A stretch of DNA of 64,000 nt from Stutzerimonas xanthomarina (GTDB lineage Bacteria; Pseudomonadota; Gammaproteobacteria; Pseudomonadales; Pseudomonadaceae): positions 1 through 64,000 of the forward strand of contig NZ_RHQM01000018.1 of the NCBI RefSeq assembly GCF_003935375.1. The letters run 5' to 3'. The translations under genes were made by a program, and so were the position numbers. Positions 14,135 to 23,371 of the stretch are shown here, in pieces. The notes beneath the pieces are model-generated. The model was given only the letters and a program-made list of their open reading frames with translations, was not told the origin of the DNA and searched no databases. Every line of letters begins with the position of its first letter. Positions within the stretch are counted from its first letter, which is position 1.

Positions 14135-16479
14135 GCCGCACGCCCCGCTTCCATCCCGCCACCCGTTACCAGCCCTACGCCGGCCCGGCCGGCGGCTGGG
14201 GCGCGCTGCGCAGCGTGGCCAGCGCCTGGCTCGGCAGCGGCAACGCGCTGAAGAACATCCGCGCCATGCTGCGCACCAACCAGAACGGCGGCTTCGATTG
14301 CCCCGGCTGCGCCTGGGGTGATTCGCCGGAGGCCGGTGCGGTGAAGTTCTGCGAGAACGGCGCCAAGGCAGTGAACTGGGAAGCGACTCGGCGCCGCGTG
14401 GACGCGGCCTTTTTCGCCCGCCACAGCGTCAGTCAGTTACGCGAGCAGAGCGACTACTGGCTCGAGTACCAGGGGCGCCTGAGCGAACCGGTTCGTTACG
14501 ATGCTGCCAGCGACCGCTACCTGCCGATCAGCTGGGACGATGCCTTTGCGCTGATCGCCCATCACCTGAACAGCCTGGACAGCCCGCACCAGGCAGCCTT
14601 CTACACGTCCGGTCGGGCCAGCAACGAAGCGGCCTATCTCTACCAGCTGTTCGGTCGCAGCTTCGGCACCAACAATTTTCCCGACTGCTCGAACATGTGC
14701 CACGAGGCCAGCGGCGTGGCCCTGACCGAATCCATCGGCGTCGGCAAGGGCACGGTGACGCTGGAGGATTTCGATCACGCCGATGCGATCTTCGTTCTCG
14801 GGCAGAACCCCGGCACCAACCATCCGCGCATGCTCGAACCATTGCGTCAGGCTGTAGAGCGCGGCGCTCAGGTGGTCTGCTTCAATCCATTGCGCGAGCG
14901 CGGGCTGGAACGCTTCCAGCACCCGCAGAAGCCCATCGAGATGCTCGCCAACCAAGACGCGCCAACTCACAGCGCCTACCTGCGACCCAATCTCGGTGGC
15001 GATCTCGCGGTGCTGCGCGGCATCGCCAAGTACCTGCTGCAATGGGAGCAGGAAGCGCAGGCCAGCGGCGCGCCGGCAGTGTTCGATCACGCGTTTCTGG
15101 CTGAGCACAGCCACGGGCTGGACGCCTATCTGGCCGAGGTCGAAGCCACGCCCTGGGCGCTGATCGAGCAGCAGTCGGGGCTCGACCGCGAAACCATTCG
15201 CCACGCGGCCGCGATCTACCGCAACGCCGAAAAGGCCATCGTCTGCTGGGCGATGGGCATCACTCAGCACCGTCACTCGGTGGCGACCATCCAGGAAATC
15301 GCCAACCTGCTGCTGTTGCGCGGCAACCTCGGCAAGCCCGGCGCTGGCGCCTGCCCGGTGCGCGGCCACAGCAACGTACAGGGCGACCGCACCATGGGCA
15401 TCAACGAGCGGCCGCCGCTTGCGCTGCTCGATGCACTGCAGCGCCAGTTCGATATGCCGATGCCGCGTCAGCCCGGCTACAACACCGTGGAATGCATCCA
15501 GGCCATGCTCGCCGGGCAGGTCAAGGTATTCATCGGTCTGGGCGGCAACTTCGCCCAGGCCACGCCGGACACCCCGCGCACCCAGCAGGCGCTGCGCAAC
15601 TGCGAGCTGACCGTACAGATCAGCACCAAGCTCAACCGCAGCCACCTGACCATGGGCCGCGACGCGCTGATCCTGCCGTGCCTCGGCCGCACCGACATAG
15701 ACCGCCAGGCCTGCGGCCCGCAGGCGGTCACCGTGGAAGACTCGTTCAGCATGATCCACGCCTCGCGCGGCCAGCTCGAGCCCGCGTCTGCCGAGATGCG
15801 CTCGGAGCCGGCCATCGTCGCCGGCATCGCCGCCGCCACACTGGGCAAACGCCCGGTGGACTGGCTCTGGCTGGTGGAGGACTACGCCCGTATCCGTGAG
15901 CTGATCGCGGCGACCATCCCGGGTTTCACCGGCTTCGACCACCGTCTGCATCGCCCTGGCGGCTTCTACCTGGGCAATGCCGCTGCCCGGCGCGAATGGA
16001 AAACCGCCAGCGGTCGCGCCGAGTTCAAGGCGCACCCGTTGCCGGCCGATCTGCTACCCGAGCAGGCCCGCCACGGCGGCGTGGAGGCCGACCTGATCCT
16101 GCAGACGTTGCGCTCCCACGATCAGTACAACACCACGCTCTATGGTCTGGATGATCGCTATCGTGGGGTGAAAGGCATGCGCGATGTGGTGTTCGTCAAT
16201 CCCGCCGACATCCAGCGACTGGGCCTGGAAGCCGGCCAGCAAGTCGATCTTATTTCGCTGTGGGACGACGGTATCGAGCGCCGCGTGCGCGGTTTCACCC
16301 TCCTCGCCTACGACACCCCGCTCGGCCAGGCCGCCGCCTACTACCCGGAAACCAATCCGCTGGTACCGCTGGAAAGCTTCGGCGACCGCAGCCACACGCC
16401 AACTTCGAAATTCATCGCGATTCGCGTGCTGCCGAACACGCAAAAGACCGAGCAGCCGCTGATCGCCAGCGGGCAATGA
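14131..16479 (+). CDS. FdhF/YdeP-family molybdopterin oxidoreductase
   Basis: The 782-aa protein belongs to the formate dehydrogenase alpha-like (YdeP) family of bis-MGD enzymes. The N-terminal FDCPGCAWGDSPEAG replaces the longer cysteine motif of classical formate dehydrogenases. Further family segments are SGRASNEAAYLYQLFGRSFG, NMCHEASGVAL, FVLGQNPGTNHPRM and, in the C-terminal cofactor domain, TLRSHDQYNTTLYGLDDRY. No Tat or Sec signal is visible, so it should be cytoplasmic. Coupled to fdhD by ATGA overlap. The substrate is uncertain: formate is the default call, but YdeP relatives are poorly characterised. The open frame runs further upstream through fdhD in another frame; that part is shadow. 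Confidence 0.92.
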   Translation: MSRTPRFHPATRYQPYAGPAGGWGALRSVASAWLGSGNALKNIRAMLRTNQNGGFDCPGCAWGDSPEAGAVKFCENGAKAVNWEATRRRVDAAFFARHSVSQLREQSDYWLEYQGRLSEPVRYDAASDRYLPISWDDAFALIAHHLNSLDSPHQAAFYTSGRASNEAAYLYQLFGRSFGTNNFPDCSNMCHEASGVALTESIGVGKGTVTLEDFDHADAIFVLGQNPGTNHPRMLEPLRQAVERGAQVVCFNPLRERGLERFQHPQKPIEMLANQDAPTHSAYLRPNLGGDLAVLRGIAKYLLQWEQEAQASGAPAVFDHAFLAEHSHGLDAYLAEVEATPWALIEQQSGLDRETIRHAAAIYRNAEKAIVCWAMGITQHRHSVATIQEIANLLLLRGNLGKPGAGACPVRGHSNVQGDRTMGINERPPLALLDALQRQFDMPMPRQPGYNTVECIQAMLAGQVKVFIGLGGNFAQATPDTPRTQQALRNCELTVQISTKLNRSHLTMGRDALILPCLGRTDIDRQACGPQAVTVEDSFSMIHASRGQLEPASAEMRSEPAIVAGIAAATLGKRPVDWLWLVEDYARIRELIAATIPGFTGFDHRLHRPGGFYLGNAAARREWKTASGRAEFKAHPLPADLLPEQARHGGVEADLILQTLRSHDQYNTTLYGLDDRYRGVKGMRDVVFVNPADIQRLGLEAGQQVDLISLWDDGIERRVRGFTLLAYDTPLGQAAAYYPETNPLVPLESFGDRSHTPTSKFIAIRVLPNTQKTEQPLIASGQ

Positions 16480-16482
16480 CGC

Positions 16483-16872
16483 TCATTCGAAGCGGCTGGA
16501 GTCGTCGCGATCGTGCTGGTAGCGCCGGTTGAGCGGAAACGGCGGCAGCCAGCCTTCGCGACGCACGGTCCAGCATTCGTAGGTCGGCGTCAGTTGGTCG
16601 GGTGCATCCAGGGCGCCGAGATGCACCTCGATTTCATCGGCGAGGCGGGAAAAAACAGACGAGCCACAGCGCGGGCAGAAATGCCGTCCGGCATATTCGG
16701 CCGTCTCGCCCTCGACGGTTACCGCATCCTGCGGGAACACCGCAGCTGCGTAGAACAAAGCACCATGATGCTTGCGGCAGTCCAGGCAGTGGCAGATCCC
16801 GACCCGATAGGGCTGCCCCGCCGTCACGATCCGCAGGTTGCCGCACAGGCAGCCACCGGTTAATGAGTTCAC
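16483..16872 (-). CDS. GFA-family (glutathione-dependent formaldehyde-activating-like) protein
   Basis: This 129-aa protein shows the zinc-binding GFA/CENP-V fold: GGCLCGN near the N-terminus, CHCLDCRKHHGA in the middle and FCPRCGSSVFS later. Its reaction is unknown; the family name comes from S-(hydroxymethyl)glutathione synthase, but most members have no proven activity. It starts with GTG, preceded by GGAGGA. It converges with the molybdoenzyme gene, ending 3 bp beyond that stop; a shared C1 role is only a guess. Confidence 0.9.
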   Translation of the reverse strand: MNSLTGGCLCGNLRIVTAGQPYRVGICHCLDCRKHHGALFYAAAVFPQDAVTVEGETAEYAGRHFCPRCGSSVFSRLADEIEVHLGALDAPDQLTPTYECWTVRREGWLPPFPLNRRYQHDRDDSSRFE

Positions 16873-17014
16873 CTTGCGTCTCCTCCGTCAGTGCTGAAGG
16901 CCCGCACCCAAGGTTCAGGTCGCAGACTCTATCGCCCTGAAGCGTAGTCGCCTCTCACGGGCCGCACTAATGACGAACGTAGCCCCTGCTTTAAGGCTGC
17001 ACACCCGATGGCAG

Positions 17015-20000
17015 CTAGCCTTTCATCATCTCGAGCACCCGGGCAGCGAGGACATCTATCGCGAAAGGCTTGGTCAGCACCTGCATACCGGCACCGAGCG
17101 AGCTGTTGCCCAACGCGGCGTTCTCGGCATAACCGGTGATGAACAGCGTCTTCAGGCCGGGGCGCACTTGACGACCGGCATCGGCCATCTGCCGGCCGTT
17201 CATGCCACCGGGCAGGCCGACATCGGTGATCAGCAGGTCGATGCTCACATCCGACTGCAGCAGCTTCAGCCCGGCCACGCTGTCCGATGCTTCGATCAAC
17301 GTGTAACCGAGGTCGCCCAGCACATCCATCAGCAGCAGGCGCACGGTCGGCTCGTCGTCGACGATCAGAATCGTGCCGCAGGCGCCCGCAAGCGCTGTCG
17401 CGGGGTTGCTTTGCGCCAAGGTGCCGGTCCCGGCATTGCCGTGGTAGCGCGGCAGGTAGATGCACATCGAGGTTCCGCGACCGACCTCGGAATCGATGCG
17501 CACCTGCCCGCCGGACTGTTTGGCAAATCCGTAGATCATCGAAAGCCCCAGCCCGGTGCCTTCGCCAATCGGTTTGGTGGTGAAGAACGGGTCGAACGCT
17601 TTTGCAATCACGCTGGGCGTCATGCCGGTCCCTGTGTCGGTGACGGACAGCGACAGATACTCGCCGGCGGGCAGGTCATAGGCCTGCGCCATCTCCGGAC
17701 TGAGCACGCGGTTGGCGGTCTCGATGGTGATCCGACCGCCGTCGGGCATCGCGTCGCGCGAGTTGATGCAGAGATTGAGGATCGCGTTCTCCAGCTGACT
17801 GGCATCGACCGACGCCGCCCAGAGGTCGGGCGCACTGATGGTTTCGAGGAGGATGCTCGGCCCTACCGTGCGCTGGATCAGCTCGGTCATGCCCTCCATC
17901 AGCATGTTGACGTCAACCGGCCGCGGATCGAGAGTCTGCCGGCGGGAAAAGGCGAGCAGCCGATGAGTCAGCGCCGCGGCACGCCTGGCGGCGCCCTGCG
18001 CGGCCGACATGTACTTATCGATGTCGTCCAGCCGCCCCTGGGAAATCCGCAGATTCATCAATTCCAGCGCACCGCTGATACCGGCCAGCAGGTTGTTGAA
18101 GTCATGGGCAAGACCGCCAGTCAGCTGGCCGACCGCTTCCATCTTCTGCGACTGACGCAACTTCTCCTCGGCCTGGATCAGCTCCGCCGTCCGCTCGGCC
18201 ACACGCTGTTCCAGCGTGTCATTAAGCGCGCGCAGTGCAGCGGTGGCACGATCCCGCTCCGCCTCGATGGAGCGTCGGTCCTCAACGTCGATCAAGACGC
18301 CGGGAAAGCTCAGCGGCGTGCCGTCCTCGGCATGATCGACGCGCCCGTTGGCCTCAAGCCAGTAGAACCTTCCATCAGCGCGGCGCACACGGTACTGGTG
18401 CGCATAGGCACCACCGCGGGCGATGACTTCTTCGATCGCTGCGATCAGTCCGTCCCGGTCCTCAGGGTGCACCGTTGCGATGATCTGCTCGAGGCTAAGC
18501 CCGTCACGATCAAGGGTGGGATCGAGGCCGAAGGCGCTCGCAAACCCCTCATCCACGGTGAAACGGTCGGTCGGCAGATGCCAGTTCCAGGTACCGATGA
18601 TCGCGCCCGCCGCCAGGGCCAGCTGGACACGCTGCACATTCTCCCTAGCGAGAGCTTCGCTGACGCGCAGGCGCTCCTCGGCATTTCTGCGCTCGGTGAC
18701 GTCATTGAACAGAATGGCGATTCGCCGCTCGTCGGGATCGCCGACGCGGACCGCGCGAACATCGAACCAGCGTTCGAACGCTTCGGCATAGTTCTCGAAA
18801 TTGGCAGGCTCACCGGTCTTGGCGACATGGCCATAGGCTTCGAACCAGAACTGCTCCAGGTCCGGCGCGAACTCGGTGACCCATTTGCCGCGCAAGTCTA
18901 CGCCGGCCTGGCGCTCGAAGGCAGGATTGGCCTCGAGGAAGCAGTAATCCACGGGATTGTCGTCGGCGTCGAACTTGACCTGAACGATGGCGAATGCCGC
19001 CTCGATGGTCTCCAGAATGGTGCTGAAGCGTTCCTCACTCTGGCGCAAGGCCGCCTCGGCAGCGCGCATGCGCGTCAGGTCGAGCATCGCGCCAATCATC
19101 CGCACGGCCTGGCCGTGAACGTCACGAATCACATGACCGCGGTCGAGGATATCTGCATAGGAGCCATCCAGACGGCGAAAGCGATACTCGTCGGTCCAGG
19201 TCACCTCGCTGCCATCGATGACCGCGTGGATCGACCGGTGAATACGTGCACGGTCATCCGGATGGATATGCGCCAGCCACCAGTCACCGGAGCTGTCGAC
19301 GTTTGCCAGCGGATGGCCGTACGCATGTTCCAGCGCATCGTTCCACAGCACGTGATTGCTGATCAGATCCCAGTCCCAGACCGCATCGTTGGTCGCCTTC
19401 GCGGCCAGCCGATAACGCACCTGGGTGTCTTCCATGGCGAGGCCCGCAAGGTGCTCGCTGGTGCGGTCACGCAGGATTTTCATGAAGCCGAGGTGTGCAC
19501 CGTTTTCGTCATGGATCGGCGAGAGTTCGCCCGCAGCCCAGAACTGCTGACCGTCCTTGCGCAAGTGCCATCGCTCGTCCAGAGCGCGGCCCTCACGTAG
19601 CGCGCTCTGCATCTCTTCGCCGAGCCAGTCGCAGGCACGATCGGCCGGCGTGAAGAAGCGCTCCGCGCTCTGCCCACGCATCTCGTCTGCGGTCCAGCCC
19701 ATCACCTGCTCGGCGCCGGCATTCCAGTCTGTGATGATGCCTGCGGTGTCGGTCAGGATGATGGCGAAGTCGATCGCACTCTCGAATATCGCGCGCTGTC
19801 GTGCCTCGCTGCCAGCCAGTGCCAGAAGGCTGGCTTTCAGCGTTTCGGGGAGATGTTTGGAGGCACCCAACTGTGCGGGTGTCGGGCGCTGACGATCCTG
19901 CTCGCGGGCGGGCTGACTATCACGGTGAACTTGAGATAGGGCCGGATCCGGATCGATTCCAGCCCGGTCCAGAACCGTGCGCAGGCGCGCCACCTCAGCC

Positions 20001-20041
20001 TCCAGCTCCTCTCGGGTCAGATTTTCCAGAGCTATTTCCAC
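17015..20041 (-). CDS. Hybrid sensor histidine kinase with four PAS domains and a C-terminal receiver
   Basis: The 1008-aa protein reads: N-terminal coiled coil (about 1-25); PAS/PAC modules near 90-205, 215-335, 340-460 and 475-600; coiled coil; HisKA with phospho-His in GGLAHDFNNLLAG (about 655); HATPase with LCINSRDAMPDGG, DTGTGM and GLGLSMIYGFAKQ; and a receiver (about 885-1005) with phospho-Asp in LLITDVGLPGG. No membrane segment is seen, so it should sense a cytoplasmic or diffusible signal; no flavin- or haem-binding motif was identified with confidence. It starts with GTG and lacks a good Shine-Dalgarno. No response regulator gene lies beside it. The TerC gene is divergent. Confidence 0.92.
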   Translation of the reverse strand: MEIALENLTREELEAEVARLRTVLDRAGIDPDPALSQVHRDSQPAREQDRQRPTPAQLGASKHLPETLKASLLALAGSEARQRAIFESAIDFAIILTDTAGIITDWNAGAEQVMGWTADEMRGQSAERFFTPADRACDWLGEEMQSALREGRALDERWHLRKDGQQFWAAGELSPIHDENGAHLGFMKILRDRTSEHLAGLAMEDTQVRYRLAAKATNDAVWDWDLISNHVLWNDALEHAYGHPLANVDSSGDWWLAHIHPDDRARIHRSIHAVIDGSEVTWTDEYRFRRLDGSYADILDRGHVIRDVHGQAVRMIGAMLDLTRMRAAEAALRQSEERFSTILETIEAAFAIVQVKFDADDNPVDYCFLEANPAFERQAGVDLRGKWVTEFAPDLEQFWFEAYGHVAKTGEPANFENYAEAFERWFDVRAVRVGDPDERRIAILFNDVTERRNAEERLRVSEALARENVQRVQLALAAGAIIGTWNWHLPTDRFTVDEGFASAFGLDPTLDRDGLSLEQIIATVHPEDRDGLIAAIEEVIARGGAYAHQYRVRRADGRFYWLEANGRVDHAEDGTPLSFPGVLIDVEDRRSIEAERDRATAALRALNDTLEQRVAERTAELIQAEEKLRQSQKMEAVGQLTGGLAHDFNNLLAGISGALELMNLRISQGRLDDIDKYMSAAQGAARRAAALTHRLLAFSRRQTLDPRPVDVNMLMEGMTELIQRTVGPSILLETISAPDLWAASVDASQLENAILNLCINSRDAMPDGGRITIETANRVLSPEMAQAYDLPAGEYLSLSVTDTGTGMTPSVIAKAFDPFFTTKPIGEGTGLGLSMIYGFAKQSGGQVRIDSEVGRGTSMCIYLPRYHGNAGTGTLAQSNPATALAGACGTILIVDDEPTVRLLLMDVLGDLGYTLIEASDSVAGLKLLQSDVSIDLLITDVGLPGGMNGRQMADAGRQVRPGLKTLFITGYAENAALGNSSLGAGMQVLTKPFAIDVLAARVLEMMKG

Positions 20042-20371
20042 TATGCATCGTGATGAATGGGCGGGCGGTAATCCCGCAGCGTGCTGCAGGTCATAAAAGC
20101 AGAAACCGCCGCGCTTTGCACTTGCAGCTGCCCAGGCGGTTGCACGAAATCAAGCGGCCTGGCTCGCCGAACTGTGGCGCCCCAGGTGCATCATTTTCGC
20201 CAGGACCCTGCTCTGCCCAGATGGACACCGCACGCGCGGCGGTCGCCGTCGAGCACTGAATCGATTTGATACAAAGCGGTCCAAAATGCGGGCTCTGTTA
20301 CGGATTGCCTTCCAGCTATGCTCGCGCACCCGCCAGACGCGGGATCGTCATCACTCACGCTAGAGATCCAT
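20042..20371. other. 330-bp divergent intergenic region
   Basis: This lies between the hybrid kinase gene and the terC-like gene, so it should carry both promoters. I looked for a manganese (yybP-ykoY) riboswitch, which precedes some TerC genes, and did not see its conserved core. No gene or strong hairpin was recognised. Confidence 0.5.
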
Positions 20372-21142
20372 ATGGAATCGCTTATCCAGCTCTTCTCCGA
20401 ACCCACCACCTGGGTTGCCCTGGCAACCTTGATCGCCATGGAGGTGGTGCTCGGCATCGACAACCTGATCTTCATTTCGATTCTGACGAACAAGCTACCG
20501 GAGCATCAGCGTGAGCGCGCGAGGCGCATCGGCATCAGCCTGGCGCTGGTCCTGAGACTGGGCCTGCTCGGCACGGTGGCCTGGATCGTTCAGCTCACCG
20601 AGCCGGTCATCGAACTGTTCGGCAACGCGTTTTCCTGGAAGGACATGATTCTGATCGCCGGTGGCCTGTTCCTGCTCTGGAAGGCCACCAAGGAGATTCA
20701 CCACAGTGTCGACCCGACACCGGGCGGCGACATGTTCGAAGGCAAGCAGCTCGACAATGCCGTCACGATGGGGTTCAGCGCCGCGATTGCGCAGATATTG
20801 CTGCTCGACCTGGTGTTCTCGGTGGACAGCATCATCACTGCGGTGGGTATGACCGATCATGTCGCGATCATGGTCATTGCCGTGGTCGTCGCGGTAACCG
20901 TGATGCTCCTGGCGGCGAACCCGCTGGCCAAATTCATCAACGAGAACCCGACCGTCGTGATGCTCGCGCTCGGCTTCCTGCTGATGATCGGCATGACCCT
21001 CATCGCGGAAGGCTTCGGTGCCCACGTACCAAAGGGCTACGTGTATGCCGCGATGGCATTCTCCGCCGGGGTCGAGGTGTTGAACATGATGGCGCGTCGC
21101 GCACGGCAGAAGCAGCTCGGTACCGCTCAGGAACCGAAATAA
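20372..21142 (+). CDS. TerC-family integral membrane protein
   Basis: This 256-aa protein has seven or so membrane helices and the TerC acidic signatures: [20 protein letters not shown] near residues 22-42 and [19 protein letters not shown] about 145-165. Some TerC/Alx/YkoY relatives export manganese or help metallate secreted enzymes; others were named for tellurite resistance. The ATG chosen begins [11 protein letters not shown], typical of the family; an 18-codon upstream extension is not conserved in style. No linked tellurite genes are present, so metal handling is the more likely role. Confidence 0.93.
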   Translation: MESLIQLFSEPTTWVALATLIAMEVVLGIDNLIFISILTNKLPEHQRERARRIGISLALVLRLGLLGTVAWIVQLTEPVIELFGNAFSWKDMILIAGGLFLLWKATKEIHHSVDPTPGGDMFEGKQLDNAVTMGFSAAIAQILLLDLVFSVDSIITAVGMTDHVAIMVIAVVVAVTVMLLAANPLAKFINENPTVVMLALGFLLMIGMTLIAEGFGAHVPKGYVYAAMAFSAGVEVLNMMARRARQKQLGTAQEPK

Positions 21143-21569
21143 GCTGACGGCGGGGCCTGCTTCAGCGGACCGAGCTCACGCTGGCGCAGGCCCACCTGCA
21201 CCAGGTTCAATCACCATTCCGGCCTAGAGACCGGCTCGGTCTCGCACCGCCCCACCCCGCGGCTTTAGCCGCTTGCGGCTGGCATCGACTGCAGTTGCCC
21301 AGCTCGCCGCCCCTCATCGCCAGCATTGTCAGCCCGAAAAAAACCGCCTGAACTTTCGCCAGGGAGGACGGTCAGTCAGCTGATGCACCCGCGGAGCATC
21401 TTCATTTTCGTGCCGTTTGCACGTCGGGCTCCGACCTGTGGCTGCCACCGCGTCCGGCCACTAAAAGCGGTGCTTTTCGCTGCGGCTGGCCCAGAGTCTC
21501 GCGTGCCAGATGCAGTCGACCTCACCACCCCACGCTTGGGTCCTATTCTTCCAATAACGCGAACTTTTC
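21143..21569. other. 427-bp intergenic region with an AlgU-like promoter motif
   Basis: Between terC and the SH3-domain gene. At 21350-21355 is GAACTT, followed after 16 bases by TCAGT (21372-21376), which resembles a sigma-22/RpoE-type promoter (GAACTT-N16/17-TCTGA) with a poor -10. Transcription from it would leave a leader of about 190 nt. A run of seven or eight A precedes it. No gene was recognised in the region. Confidence 0.35.
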
Positions 21570-22244
21570 ATGTCCATATCTCTTCATCTTTTTGCCTTGC
21601 TCTCCCGGTTCAGCTTTCCCCAGCCGCGCCAAGTCATCGGCGCCAGTCTATTGGGCGCCCTGCTTGTTGCCGGTCCCGTAAACGCCCAGGAATCCTCGGA
21701 TAACACGCGCTGGGTCAGCGACAGTCTGAATACCTACGTACGCAGCGGCCCTACCGACGGCTATCGCATCGTCGGCACGCTGACCTCGGGGCAGAAGGTC
21801 GAGCTGATCAGCACCCAGGGCGATTACAGCCAGGTACGCTCGGAGTCCGGCAGCAACGTCTGGATTCCCAGCAAGGAACTGCAGGATGTCCCCGGCCAGG
21901 CCGAGCGTCTTCCGCAGCTCGAACAGCAAGTCGCTGAACTGAGCGAGGAACTCAAGACCATCGACGATAGTTGGAAGGTGCGCGTGCAAGGCATGCAGGA
22001 AACCCTGGACTCGCGCAAAGCCCTGATCGACGAACTCGACGCCCGCCGCATCGCCCTCGAGGCGGAGCTGACCGAAGCACAGTCGGAACTGCGTACGACC
22101 CAGGCGCGGCTCGGCGACGAGAACAAGCAGGTGCTCATGCAGTACATGGTCTATGGCGGCAGCATCGCCGGTGCTGGGCTGCTGGTGGGCCTGATCCTGC
22201 CAATGCTCACCCGCGGCCGTAAGCGTAACGATCGCTGGTTCTAA
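21570..22244 (+). CDS. TIGR04211-type SH3 domain protein (YgiM-like)
   Basis: The 224-aa protein has a signal peptide ending NAQ (about residue 40), a bacterial SH3 domain (about 48-108: NTYVRSGPTDGYRIVGTLTSGQ), a long coiled coil (about 112-190) and a C-terminal membrane helix (MVYGGSIAGAGLLVGLILPML) followed by a basic tail RGRKRN. The SH3 domain faces the periplasm and may contact peptidoglycan. The Shine-Dalgarno is weak at this ATG. E. coli YgiM has the same architecture; its biochemical role is unclear. Confidence 0.9.
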   Translation: MSISLHLFALLSRFSFPQPRQVIGASLLGALLVAGPVNAQESSDNTRWVSDSLNTYVRSGPTDGYRIVGTLTSGQKVELISTQGDYSQVRSESGSNVWIPSKELQDVPGQAERLPQLEQQVAELSEELKTIDDSWKVRVQGMQETLDSRKALIDELDARRIALEAELTEAQSELRTTQARLGDENKQVLMQYMVYGGSIAGAGLLVGLILPMLTRGRKRNDRWF

Positions 22245-22249
22245 CTTGA

Positions 22250-22561
22250 TCAGCCGATGAGCGCTGCCGCTGTGTAGTAGAGCGCTGCACCGAACAGCAT
22301 GCTGCCAACCAGACCGACTCGGCCGCTGATGGCGAGCAGCGCAACACCCAATAGTGACGTCGCAGCAGCAGCCGGTGCAGCGCTGATTTCGCTGTATGCG
22401 ACGTAGACTGCGAGATTGATGAACACCGCGGTCGGCAGAATCTGCCCGACTATGCGTAGACCGCCCGCGCCGAGCGGCATGCTGACGAATACTGGCACGA
22501 CTCTGACCAATAAGCTGGTGATCAGCAGCGCGGCGGTGGCAATCAGGACCGCCTCGTTCAT
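22250..22561 (-). CDS. azlD: AzlD-family branched-chain amino acid exporter small subunit
   Basis: This 103-aa hydrophobic protein has three or four helices (LIATAALLITSLLVRVVPVFV; FINLAVYVAYSEI; LLGVALLAISGRVGLVGSM) and the size and position of AzlD, the small partner of AzlC in branched-chain amino acid or azaleucine efflux. Its ATG overlaps the azlC stop (ATGA), a strong sign of a two-component permease. An upstream extension of the same frame is azlC shadow. Confidence 0.9.
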   Translation of the reverse strand: MNEAVLIATAALLITSLLVRVVPVFVSMPLGAGGLRIVGQILPTAVFINLAVYVAYSEISAAPAAAATSLLGVALLAISGRVGLVGSMLFGAALYYTAAALIG

Positions 22562-23277
22562 GCTCGGACTCCGTTCAATAGCAAGGCTACGAGCAATACG
22601 CCGGGAATCCAGAAGTACACAGGGCCAAGCGCCAGGATCAGGCCGAGAGAAGCTGCGGCACAAAGACAGATCAAAGCTGCCCCGGCGACCTGATGGCGCC
22701 GAATGTGCGCTCGCCGTGCCTTCAGCTGCGACAAGGCGAGGTAAAACAACACAGCGCTCGCCGGAAATCCGAGGTTGAAATCCTTGCTGAGCCATTCTTC
22801 AGGCAGGACCCCACCGATCACAGCGCCAAAGGCTCCTGCCAGTACCCAGGTTAGAAATATCGCGCTGCGTATCTGCAGCATCCGGTCGATCGGCTCGTCG
22901 TCCCGTTCACAGGCATAGGCTTCGTCGCCTAGCATGTGCGCACTGCAGGCGCGCGCGAATGCAGATCGAGGCATCCGTCGTATAGTCGAGATCGCCATCG
23001 GCAGGTAACGACAATTAATCGATGCAGCTACAAGCAGCAGCGTAAAGAACCCCGTGCCACTTTCGGACAGCGGCAATGCTGCAAACTGCCCGCTGCCAGT
23101 GAAACCTAGCAAGCCGAGCAGCAAAACATCCAGTACCGACCAGCCGGACCGTGCGGCAAGCACGCCGAACAGCATGGCAACCGGCATGACCGACAATGCC
23201 GCCGGAAGGGCCTGTTTCAAAGCGCTGCCGGTTACGAGCGGCGCCGCCGGGTCCGCGCTCTCTACTATTTCTGACAA
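22558..23277 (-). CDS. azlC: AzlC-family branched-chain amino acid export permease
   Basis: The 239-aa protein has AzlC features: ALKQALPAALSVMPVAMLFGVLAARSG near the N-terminus, GLLGFTGSGQFAALPL, INCRYLPMAIS and a late helix pair. It should form an exporter with AzlD. The likely start is TTG at 23277, preceded by GGAGTGGAG at good distance; no suitable ATG lies nearby upstream of the first helix. The gene follows an AraC regulator on the same strand with a 94-bp gap, which suggests local control. Confidence 0.9.
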   Translation of the reverse strand: MSEIVESADPAAPLVTGSALKQALPAALSVMPVAMLFGVLAARSGWSVLDVLLLGLLGFTGSGQFAALPLSESGTGFFTLLLVAASINCRYLPMAISTIRRMPRSAFARACSAHMLGDEAYACERDDEPIDRMLQIRSAIFLTWVLAGAFGAVIGGVLPEEWLSKDFNLGFPASAVLFYLALSQLKARRAHIRRHQVAGAALICLCAAASLGLILALGPVYFWIPGVLLVALLLNGVRA

Positions 23278-23371
23278 TTACTCCACTCCGAGCTGCGCGA
23301 TGACATGCCCTGCGAAGTGTGAGTAGTGCCGCCGAAGGATTCTTGTACGATCGTGCAACCGCGCGCTGACT

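Noticed and set aside
16970..19600. An 876-codon plus-strand open frame
   Set aside because: It is antisense to the four-PAS hybrid kinase, whose domain order is unmistakable.
20250..20371. A manganese (yybP-ykoY) riboswitch before the TerC gene
   Set aside because: Expected from some TerC relatives, but the conserved core sequences and the three-way junction were not found.
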